From Elmis aenea (Eukaryota; Arthropoda; Insecta; Coleoptera; Elmidae), in assembly GCA_947652605.1 (NCBI GenBank), contig OX393576.1, forward strand, positions 14,596,575-14,660,574: DNA of 64,000 nt, read 5' to 3'. The notes below the pieces were generated by a model that was not told the DNA's origin, did not search any database, and saw only the letters and a list, made by a program, of their open reading frames with translations. Position numbers and translations under genes: made by a program. This document shows, in pieces, positions 13,001 through 25,000 of the stretch (position 1 is its first letter; every line of letters starts with the position of its first letter).

Positions 13001-16000
13001 GTTAGGGCAGTGTTTTTCAACCTGTGTGTCGCGACGCACTAGTGTGTCGCAGGAAATAAAATCATTCATACATAAATAAAAAGACATATTTTGCAAGGAT
13101 GCGGTGTTGGAGATTCGAGTTTAAAGTTTAAATTTAAACATGGGGATCTCGCTTATTATAACAGCCAGAGTTTAGGTTTAAATTTGGCAACACTGCATAT
13201 TTGGTGTTCATAAATAACCTGAAAAGAAATTGAAAATATCTCAAAAGGTATCTAAGAATTAGGAAAAACCGGAAAATAGGATATTTTAAAATCGTCTTAA
13301 ATACATATCAAATATGTAAAAACATGGCCTATGCGTTTTTAAGCCGAATCGGATGCCAATCACTCATTTATTACTTGGCATTGTCATAAATTCTTATTAA
13401 TTAACATTGCGGAAATTCTTAGAAGAAAAATAGCGCGGATTCTAGACCAAAACATTTGCAGTTATGTATTGCAGAAGGAGAAAGTTTATTTGAAAACAGT
13501 CTTTAATTTTATTTTAACTTTTATAAATTTTTGTATTATTGTAAATTTAGTATACCGCCTTACCGCTTAGGACCTAAGCGGTAAAGCGTTATACTAAGCC
13601 TTAGATTTTGTAATATGTTTTATATACTTTCTGTTTAACGTAGAAAAATTATATTTTTTCCAGATATTTTTTAACTTAACACAGTAGCATAGCAAGAGGG
13701 GGGGGGAGCGGTAGGCCCAGGGCGGCACTTTTTTTGGGGCGGCACTTATAGTCTACCCAAATGGGGTAAAAATGAAAATCTCGGGGTAATGAGGGAACAG
13801 TAGATATAATAATCAATACTGGCAGTGGCGCTATTAAATTCATAAAAATTAATTTAAAAAAAAGGAATTTTTATCGAAGTTAGAGGATAAAACGGGCTAA
13901 TTGACCTTGCTTCACTGAAAACCCACCCCCCTGTAACGACAGAAATTCCAAGTACCTAATAAAATTTATAATACGGTACCAACCATTCAATAAAATTATG
14001 AAACAATTCATTTATTTTAGGCATTAAATTCTATGCAGTTTTAAACTCTATTGTAACAGGGATTTTCACCTTTATTAAAAATAATTTCGTGGAAGTGGGG
14101 GCAATCTGATTAAAGAAAATAAAAATCAGAAAAGGTTCTACAGTAAAACTGTAATTTTGGAAGATGGTAAAGTATTCTATATTATCTAACTTTGCATTAA
14201 AACACGTTTGAACGTCTAAAATTTAAAAATTATCGCCTGCGGCGCATTTTGTGCCCCCCCCCCACTTTTTTGTGTCGATTTCTACTTGCTTTTGGAAAAA
14301 TCAAAAGTTTGCAACTCTTATTTATAGGGGCAGAAAATTCAGGGACCGCCCCGGGCGGCTCAAACTCTAGCTACGCCACTGACTAAACAGTAGAATTCCT
14401 ATCCAATCAATTAAAAATTCGCAGCATATCGCGTTTTTCTTCAGTATTGAGGTTCATTTATACGAATTTCGTTTGTTGATTGTTTGTCATAGTAACGACA
14501 AAAACTACAACGACCGGGCTGCCTGATTTATAGTGGTTGTTGTCTAAAACACAATTTTACAAAATTAACGTGAATGTAGAAGTAATGTACCATGTGTGAC
14601 ACATCAATGAATACAGAAAAAAAATCTACTTGATTATGTAAATAGCAAATATGCGCCCATAAGAAAAATTAAAGCTGGTTGTTGTCAAACAAAAACGAAT
14701 CGATTTAGAAAAAATTAGTAATTACTATCTGATTCAGCTTAAATACACATTTTAAATATTTTGTAATCCAAAGGACTTGTAGAATATTATATTCCGGTTA
14801 TTTCTAATTTTCTCGAATACCTACTGTTTGTGATATTTTCAATTTCTCTTTGGATTATTAATGAGCTCCGAATTTAGCAAATTTTACAGATTTAAAATAC
14901 TCTAGCTCGGGGGTGGGGAACCTTTTGACTTTGTTAGGCTACATGACACTATAGATTTTTCATAAGGCCGCAAACCTTTACTGAAGGAATTATTTTTCCC
15001 GCATAAAATCCACAAGTAAAAGCAAAAGTGCTGATTTATAGCACAATCGTATGCGAGAAAATATTCGAAAAGGCCGCATCCAAAATCTAAAAAGGCTGCG
15101 TGGGGTCATAAGTCTACAGGTTCTCCATTCCTGCAGCTATTATAATAAGCAACATGCCATGCTTAAACTCGAATTTCAAACACTCTGTATATAGTGTGCC
15201 GCGAAATTTAGCGTTGTTAAAAGTGTGTCGCGACATTAAAAAGGTTGAAAAACACTGGGTAATGCCTAATTTACATTGGTATAGTAGCTAATGCAAGTAA
15301 CTAAATCAAGTAACTAAATTTAGCTACTTGCACGGTGTAGACAGTTTTGTTTAGTACTTGCGCAAGTAAACAATTCAGTGACTTTTTGAGTAAAGTAAAT
15401 AGAAATCATTACTATTTACTTGAAGACTATACTTCATTTATTGTCAAATACTAAACAATTTCCTTAAATTGGGTGTAGACCACGTATATATTGTGTAAAC
15501 ACACACTAAACCAAAATTTTGACAAGTTTTGCTACTTGATTAGTGACTTGCTTTAGCTACTTGATTTAGTAACTTGCTTTAGTTACTATACCAATGTAAA
15601 TTAGGCATTAGGGACTGAGTCACCGGCCAATAGCGAAAAACAACAAGTTACAATTTTATCCCATTAACAGATTTCATAGCTCTTAAGAAAAGCCAGAACT
15701 TCATGTTGAGAATTTGGGATTTTTATATCGTGTGTAGGTACTATAGACTCATGTTCTTAAAAACTAAGAATTTTTAATTACTTTTTACTTTAGGATCCTG
15801 AACTGTGAAGTAGTTTTTTGAAATATTCGGTATTATAAGATTATAACGCAAAAAAAATGTCCTACGAGTAGTTGTAATTGTATTGGCGGTGGATGTGCAC
15901 GAGCAAACTGCAATTGCAAGTGTTGACTGACTGTTCTTATGTTGTCGCAGTGGAGCAGCCGTGGGAGACCTCCCTGCGTGAGTACCTCGAGTCACTTTTG

Positions 16001-19000
16001 TTCACATTTTACCTACTTCCTTCCTTAACAAGCATGTCAATAATTTGAAGATCATGTTTACACGCACCGACAAGCAGCGGATGTCTTTTGAAGCTGATTA
16101 TCAAACTGAAATTGTCCAAAAAGCAATTCATGAACTTTTGATCATACTCTGCTAGATTGAACAAAATTCTTTTGATGGTATTATTAAATTAGTGTAAACA
16201 TCATGTTTCAAGTTTTTTAGTAGACTTAAGTGATTAAAGGTTTTTTTTTATACATATAAATTCGTGTAGTCAAAGCCAAGCCAATCTTTTTAGAAAGTAG
16301 ACAGCGGTAGAATATTTAATGTTCAAAATCCCTTAGGTCTGCAAAATTTTTGATGTTTCTATAACTGCTATAGAAATGTTGGGATCTTATTCATAAATTT
16401 ACCTTAACGGAAATATCACTACATAAAACGAACAAAGACGGTCATCTACTTACAACTTTTCTATGTACCGTCATATTTTTGTGATTTTTGGTTTAAGCTT
16501 CTGCTAAAAAATTACATACATTTTACTTAATTTATATCACTTCCTAAAGAATCGAAGTGTTTTTAACACGTTGTTAGTTACAAAAATTTGTGTTGAAATT
16601 TTATAATTAGTTATCTACTCATGACTTTCATGACAGCACAATGTTAGTGTAAAACAAACAGTAACGCATTGTGTTGATAGTACTGTAACACTTTTTTTTT
16701 ACGTCTGTCCAGAAAATCAGCTTTGTCCGATCATTCTTAGGCTGAAAAATACATCTTTACCAGCTTAGGCCAGAAAATTTCTGGTTGCCATGGCGATGAG
16801 TTGTTTTGTTGATTTGCGCTGTCAAACAAGCGTCGTCTTACCACCAAACGAATTTTCAGCTGTAGGTTGTTAAACTATTGTTTAATTATGAATGGTGACT
16901 CGTATGCTTTCAGGACTTGCCTACGGCTCGTCCCAGAACTTGCTTACTTGTCCGGTAAAGTAACAGTTATTTACGTAACCAGACCGGAAAGTGGTTTACT
17001 GGACAAGCAGGCAGTTTTGGGGTGAGCCGTAGGCGAGTCCTGAAAGCACACGAGTCCAGTAAAGACACTTTACGGGTATGTTATGTAAACTCGCTTGTTG
17101 GTATAACGACTCTCGTTTGACAGCGCAAATCAACAAAATAAACATCACCATAGCAACCAGCTACTTTACTAGCCTAGGCCCGTAAAGATTTGTTATTACC
17201 ATAGCAACCAGTTACTTTCTAGGCCAGTAAAGACGTATTTACCAGCCTAAAAATTGATCGGTAACAACTGGTTTTCTGGCCGGACGCAGAAAATAGTTAT
17301 TTACGTAACAAGACCGGAAAATGGTTTTTGTGCGATCGTACTACAAACAGCTGTTTGACGGACGCGTTAGCAACAATAAAGTACTGCATTACCGGCCCTA
17401 TCCTTAGCAACGGCCGAAAAAGTAACTTTTACGGCCGTTGCTAAGGAGAGGGCCGGTAATGCAGTACATACGCCGTCATCAGTCAGTGACAGAATGTCAC
17501 GTAGTTTCTAACCTGTAATTTTGAAAATTACTAAAAATTTAAATTGTTTTTAATTCGATCGCACAAAAAATGTAATATGCACCTCAGCCAAAACGTACTT
17601 TTTCGCCTTGATACATAAATAACTATTACTGAACAAGCAGGCAGTTTTGGGACGAGCCGTAGGCGAGTCCTGAAAGGATACGAGTCCAGTAAAGACACTT
17701 TACGGGTATGTTACGTACAATAGTTTTTTATGTTCGCCAATGATACCAAAATCGCTATTACATTATAAAACTACACGTGACTGCATTTGCTGCGCTGTCA
17801 TTCACGATGCCTTATTGTTTTACAGTAAAGCTGCGCCTTTTTCAGCCCAATAAATTCGAAATAAAGATAGCAATGTAAGTCTACTTTACTTATCTTAGTA
17901 AGTGCTTTAATTTATTTCACTTGCGAATTGTAAAACTATCACATAGTTATAAAATCTCAACAGATATTTGTGTAATTTCAGCGCTAACTTAATTTGAAAA
18001 CATAAAATTTTGAAAGTTGTAAAATCAAGGCTTTTATTGTTTTAAATAATGGCCCAATGTCCTGACTAAAGCTTAAGTCAAAAATTACATGAATTGGATA
18101 ATAAAATGAACAACAAAGTTATAAGTAGAATAAAAAAAATCACGTTTTTGACCCCGCTGTAAAATAGTTTGCCCAGTATTGTGTTATTGCACTTTGGTTC
18201 ATATAATGGTAATGTGAATAAGATGACAAATTTCAGGTATTTTTTTTGTGTCTGCAAGTAATTTTTCACAATTTATTTTAAGCATGCCATACGTATCTAA
18301 TAATAATTTTTTCAATCACTTTTTATTTAAGTATTGTGATCGTTTAAACACGTAATCCCTTATGTTTCACACGTGTTGTTTAAAATTATACTTTGCTTGC
18401 CTTAGTTCAATTGTTGATAGAAAACAAACTGACACAAGTCTATGCGTTAACAATTATTTGGAATTGGTAGGTACTAGAATGAATTATGCTAGTAGTTAAA
18501 TAGAGTATCTGTGTAATTGCTGTAGTTTAGAACTAGTAGCTACACTTTTGAAAAAAGATGTGATTAACAAAGTATTTAATAGTTACTCTCTTTGGGCTAA
18601 CATTGTGACTTCTGCAGTATGCAAATTATATACAAATCAGCATTTCATGAGCATTTTTCATTACATCCGTCGAGCTCTTAAGGTTTAAAAGCTATTTAAT
18701 GATAAAATAAAATGATACTTTTGTTTTATACGCTTCATGACCAGATATATTTTTATAAGCAAAAAATCCTAAATTGGCTGATACTTTTTTTGCAGTGTTA
18801 CTTAATTAAGATTTATTGAGGTATTTCAAGAGCTGCGTGTTGGCAGTAAAACTTTATTGTTATACATTACTTCTGTAAAAGACAACTTTGTATTTAGCTT
18901 TACTTTTTAAAGTAAAACTTGTTTTTACTTAAAATTATACAGATCATTATTAGGATTTTTTTAACTGTATTGTTTTTAAAGTAGTAACGGCATATAGAAA

Positions 19001-22000
19001 ATTAAATCATAGATTGTATAATTGTTAACATAACATTTCTTATTCAACGAACTCTGAGCACTAATAACAATTATATGTTATGATGATAAAGATGGCCATG
19101 TAGTTCTAACCAGATTTGTACGCATTAGATTATTTTGCCTTCCGTTTTAACGAAGCTATGCAAGTTATAGTGGTTAAAATAATTTAAAAAGTCGTAATAC
19201 TCTCATATTTTCTATAATAGAATTAATAGAAAGTTAATAAAACTGTACGTAAAAAAATCGAATCTCATCTTATAATATTCACGTAATACACAGTTTTTGT
19301 TTTGAACTCGAGGGAAGTTGCTTGCAAAGAGGGCAATCCAGATACATTTTCATATACAGTGTGTGCCAAATAGGTGGAACACTATAGGAATCTACAACTT
19401 TTTCGCAGGTAAATTTTCTGTGAACAACTGCAACGGAGATATTTAAGATTGAAAAGAAGCTAATTTTAATTTTTTGCTTGTATCTAGTGTGTCATGGATT
19501 TCAAAAAAATCAAAGTGTTACTGAGCAGCTCGCTAAAATAGGTACATTTTTCTAATATTACCGGCCTTGTATCTCGTACCGTTAACGAGATCTTTAGTGT
19601 TCCACCTATTTGGCGCACTCTTATACACAGGAAACCAAAAAATAACCAGAATTTGTTTTTGCCCAGTACTTTGGATTTTAGTCTCGCGATTATAATGAAA
19701 AAAATGCATTATAATTTGGGAGTTTTAAAAAATCGAGTTTTTGAGTTTTTTTTTTTAAATTTTATGCTCTAAGAAGCAAACATTTTGATGTTTTATAATG
19801 TTTTGGTTAAAAGTGAAGTTAAAAGTCACGAAAATTAATAAGTAAGTGAAAAATTTACGACCCAGTGTACATAATGAACCTGTACAGAAGTTTTGATGTT
19901 GTTAACGTAAGACTCGTACAAATGACATATTACACATTGCTTCAAATTATGTTTAGTTGTGGAAGTCAGCATGTTAGTTTGTAGCAAATTAAAACTTTTA
20001 GTGCATTGCGAAAAGCCTAACGCTTTAATGAGTTATGTCTTATATGACTTATTAAAATTGACGTAATTAGAATTCTAGTTGCTAGAAAACTAAACTCTGT
20101 AGGTATTACTATAAGATATTTTGTCCTCTTTCAGAAAACAAGAAGTTTGTTGTTTGTAGCACTTGCTGATTGCGTTTCCTTTGTATACTAATTGTTGTTT
20201 AATTATTGATTTTTTAATGTAATTTTATTACGCAGCTGTATCCACGAGTACATGGACGTGTACTCCGAGGTGGTGCAGCCGGATGCCGCAGAGTTGATTA
20301 ACTCCCCGTTCGGAGGAAGATATTGCGGCCCTATACCTCCACGACGTCGGGTCTCGCTATATCGCGCTATGGCCCTTAGTTTCTACACAGATAAGAACGT
20401 TTCCACGCCCGACCTGTTCAGTGGCAGATATATATTCATTAATGACTGTAAGTTTCATTTTTTACTATAATCCTTTACTCAATTCTGAGTCCACTATCCG
20501 TTACGATTTTGTGCGTACAAAGATTTCTTTGTTATAAGTAAAAGATAACGTACATGACCTTAAGAATTTTATTTTTTCTCATCACATTCTTCTTCATTTA
20601 TGTACTTCAGGTGCAACACCGATTTTCCGGCAACTTATGGTCCGGCACCTCCTTTAGTCCGTACAAAATTACGAGAGGAACTTTGAAATTGTCGTGGCCA
20701 TTAGACTAGTTTACTGGACGGCCGTAGATGGCGTTGTGTGTAGGGCGCGCTTTATACATTTGGAACCAAAAAAGCCAGAAAATCGGTGTTGTACCTGTTC
20801 TTTCAAATTGTGTACCATACCGGGTGATTCAGCTTGACTGTCGCAACCCTATAACTTGTTATTTTAAGAGGAAACCCCTATAAACCTTTTTTTTTTTAAA
20901 TTGTACAATATTCTCCACCAAATGACGTTAAAATGTTTTTGCTACTATGAATTATAGCAGATCGGCGACAGTCAACTTTTTTTGAAGTTACATAACGTGT
21001 TTGTAATAATTTTAAAGTAATGGACCATGTTATCGGTATAAATTTTGTACAATGAATGAAAGTTAAGTGCTTCGGATTTTACTGGAGACAAAACTTTCTT
21101 GTGTTTCCATTAAAGGAAATTTAGGTTCGTTTAATTTCTATGTTCTAATTTGAATTTAAATGGCAGTTTTTGCACGAATTAAAATTCTTAGGTCATTCTG
21201 GGCCATCGAATTGCCATCGAACTTCGAATTGAAATTATGTTGTTATATTTTTCCCTGCACCGCAGTTATTTTCCAATGAAGAAGTTTCGGCAAAGAAAAT
21301 GATAGTATGTAGATACTTCGATATTCAAATTTAGTATTCATTTTGGCATCAAAAACTAATCTCATTAGTCCTAACTACATACGGTTACTACTTACTACAC
21401 AGGTTTGAAAGCCTGACAAAAAATCTGTAACTTTTTGCCATGTATTTCCGCTAGATGGCGATAAGTCTAAGATCCGTTCGCCATAAAATTTCGCTAGATA
21501 AGTCTAAGAACCGGTGCGTGCACTAGGTGGGATCTTAATTTTGTTCAAAACTAACTTAAAAATTCGGATAAAGCATTTTATTATAAGCATATTATATACT
21601 GATTGATCAAATTAGGAGGTTGTGAATTTTCATAAATCTCGCTGACTATATCAGAATCAAGATGTCCAACCTTGTGCACGAACCGGACTTATCACCATCT
21701 AGCGGAAATTTATGGCGACCGATTCTTAGACTTATCGTCATCTTTCGGATAATTCCCGGAACTAGTTACCGGCCTCGGTTGGTTTTATATGGGAGTTTCC
21801 CAACCTGTGTAGTAGACCGTGGTCGTAACAAATCATTAAAACAACTTTGTCCACATGTCACAACTAATTGTCTAAAAAGATTTAGCATCACACATCTTTT
21901 GTTTCATAGCTAGTTAGATTATATAAAAATCTACTCTCATTAATCTTAGTGGACCAAGTTATATGTGATGTAAACTTGTAAACACTGCCATAATATTTTA

Positions 22001-25000
22001 TCTTTATTAATTATTAACGTGTAATTAAACGCGATTAATTTTATATGTGGTCTTGTTATATCCAATAAATATATTGACATTAAACAACATGGTTAACTAA
22101 ATAATTACAAGGTTTCATTACCGCTGTAAGATCGATCGACGACGCAAAAATTGAGTGAAAACATTAAAAGTACATTGAAATCGTTCACCATAATTAATTG
22201 TCATATTTTGATTTAATACATAATATTACACTTTGCCAATATAGCTGTTTGCTTTTAATATTAAATTGAATTTATCTGACGTTGGTAGATACTGTAATTT
22301 CCGATATGTCAATAAACTTATTCATCATTTTTCGTATAACCAGAACTGACTAAGCGGACGATAATATTATTAAATGTATACCAAACATAAGGTGGAAATT
22401 TGTTTTTTGTTAGTATTTATAACTGGCAATACAACTGCCATCAATTTCAACTACAGTTCTTTCTGTGATTTTTTATTCAAAAGATATCGGTTTTAGATAG
22501 TCAGTTTTGAATATAAATCTATAAATTTTAATATAATTTCAATAATATATTGCAGAGTTTCTCAAACTGTAATCCGCGGAACACTGAAGCTTCGCAAAGA
22601 GCTCTAGAGTTTGCGAAATACCGAAAAACAAATTGGTGCTTAAGCAAAATCAAACAATGAAAGTATTTTTCATTATCATAATAAATTTTACATATTAATG
22701 TGTTGTGAACTACCGTTGGAAGTATTCCTGAAGCAATAGACAACGGTTTGAGAATCACTGTTATGATGAATTTACTATATTTGTGTTTTAATATAACAAA
22801 ATTATTATTTTTTAAAAATTAGCATTGTAAAATATTTTTGTTTTAAAAATAAAAAAAAATTTTCAGTACATAATTAAATGTTATTTTTCTAGCCGAATAC
22901 GAAGTGGGTACGCCGGTAGCGAATACTCCTTGCAGCTTCTTAGTTAAAGGTGCAGTAAAACCTACAGGGAATATCATGTCGCCCACATACCCTGGTGCCT
23001 ATCCTAAGGCCCTTAATTGCATGTATCAGTTCCTAGGGACACCCGGCCAAAGGGTGCGACTGGAATTTCGAGATTTCGATCTCTTTTTCGGTGGACCTCA
23101 GTGAGTATTATTAAGTTTTACTAAATTCTAAAATCTGTTATGATCATGACAATGAAATATTTAATCGTGAATAAGTTAATTCGTTTTGCTATAAAATTTT
23201 GTAATAGTAGTAGGCATTTTCTTTGGTGTTTTTTCTGTTACTTTTTGTGTAGGTACATTTGAACAAATAGCAGAATTTGTAACATGCAATTAATTTTTGT
23301 TTTAGTTGCCCGTTCGATTACGTAAAAGTGTACGACGGTCCGGACAACACCTCGGCAGTTATAGGCACATACTGTGGCCAACAGAGGAACCTGGTGCTCT
23401 ACTCCTCAGAGTCTTCATTGTACGTAGCTTTCGTCACCCTCCCACGCACTGCCAATACTCAGAATAGAGGCTTTAAAGGAATTTTTGAGTTTTCAAACTC
23501 ATTTACTAAATTAGGTTAGTATATAATATTATTATAAATAAACGATTGCTCGGCCGTTCTGGCATAACAAATTTTGAGAATATGTTGTAAAAGTAAATTT
23601 GGTGATATATTTGTTCGATTTTTAATCTTCTTTTTGTCGATAAAATTTAATACCTTGGACATCAGTTTTAAAGTTAAAAAGTTATATTTTTCTTAACTTT
23701 GTAACTTGTTTATTGTCCACCCCTACCGTGTTAAAACATGTATAGTTTTTTGGTTGGTGCACGTATATGTTCTTATTCCATTTTTTTTAGTGTTATGACG
23801 TGAAGCAGTAATCACCCACAGCGATGCAAATAATAAATTTTTTTTCACTACTAGTAATATAGCGTAGCATTATGACGTATATTAGAATGCCGTGAAATTC
23901 AATTTCTCTACCTATGCATGGTTACAGGTAAACAATTTTTCATTATTAACCACTGGTGAATAATGAACAAATTTATATTTTTTGATAATGCTGTTGTAGT
24001 TTTAAAGAAAAAAAAATTATAGGACGATTTAGTATGATGGAGAAATTCTCTTTATTGGTATTTTAGCATTTAAAACGTTGTTTAAATAAATTAATTTAAT
24101 TTTAAAAACTTTGGTGTAGTTCGCGCCGTAATGAATGACGGTTGTCAATATCCACACCGTCGATTGACACAACGTAAAAAAGAGAAAAGTTTTAATGTCA
24201 GTATTTTAGATGAAACCATCGCTTAAAAACAATGTTTTTTAATAACAATAGTGATTTAGCAAGATGAGTAACACGCAGATTCAATATTTCTGTAGATAGT
24301 AGATAGGTACTTAACTTTTTATATTTTAGGTTAGAAAGTGCGTACATAACATAAATGGGTTTGTCTTACTAGTAGTGAAAAAAATAGTATATACACCACG
24401 GTAGAGAAGTCTTATAGCCTTCGGGCCCTTAGATCCCTCGGCGCTTCGCGCCTCGTGATCTAATCTGAGCTCTCAGGCTATAATAGTTGACTTCTCTACC
24501 TTGGTATATAATATACTATTACTCGCTAGATACAGACGAAAAACTGAAATTAGCTTTTTTTTTAAACATTTAATTTCTCCGTTGCACTTCCTCATAGACA
24601 TGACTTGCTAAGGGAAATGTCATTTGTTTAAACATAATTTAGATTCTGAAATAAATGACGAAGTTGCATTTTTTAAATGGAAAGCATAGTTGACAGTTAA
24701 ATAATTAATAAGCGATTTTTTTTACAAAGAATAGGTGGTTTTTACTCTTTGTCTTATAGTTAATAATAATGCTCTTAAAAGCTAGTATGCCATAAAATAG
24801 AAAATTTCTCAAAAAATACTGAAATAGCAACTGATTTACTATTATTTTACGGAATCATATTCACTAGGGGTGGGCAATATCCAAATTTCGATATCGAATA
24901 TCGATATCGAAATTGTATCGATATACAGGGTGTCCCAGCCAAGACGAATTATTTGATAGCTCTGTTATTAGTAATAATATTAAAAAAAGTTAAATATAAA

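Larger units (their letters stand above)
13103..15191. mobile_element. Fold-back element, arms split by hAT insertions
   Basis: The left arm AAACATGGGGATCTCGCTTA at ~13137 pairs with the right arm near 15140-15180 (degenerate), ending CAAACACTCTGTATATA. Same family as 3461 and 60979. Centre block GTTGATTGTTTGTCATAGTA at ~14473. Two hAT-like elements sit inside it. Confidence 0.65.
13008..15257. mobile_element. hAT-like element disrupted by nested insertions
   Basis: Termini CAGTGTTTTTCAACCTGTG and AAAAAGGTTGAAAAACACTG form typical hAT inverted ends, with the subterminal motif GTGTGTCGCGAC on both sides. Removing the MITE at 15262-15608 from the right flank leaves GGTAGGG against GTTAGGG on the left, a likely target duplication with one mismatch. 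Nearly all of its interior is later insertions. Confidence 0.7.

Noticed and set aside
15774..15995. 73-codon minus-strand frame, Ser/Thr/Arg-rich
   Set aside because: No recognisable domain, no splice support; likely chance in a locally GC-richer patch.
20252..20254. ATG in the second CUB1 exon as a translation start
   Set aside because: It lies within the EYMDVY strand of CUB1, downstream of Cys3, so starting there would destroy the domain.
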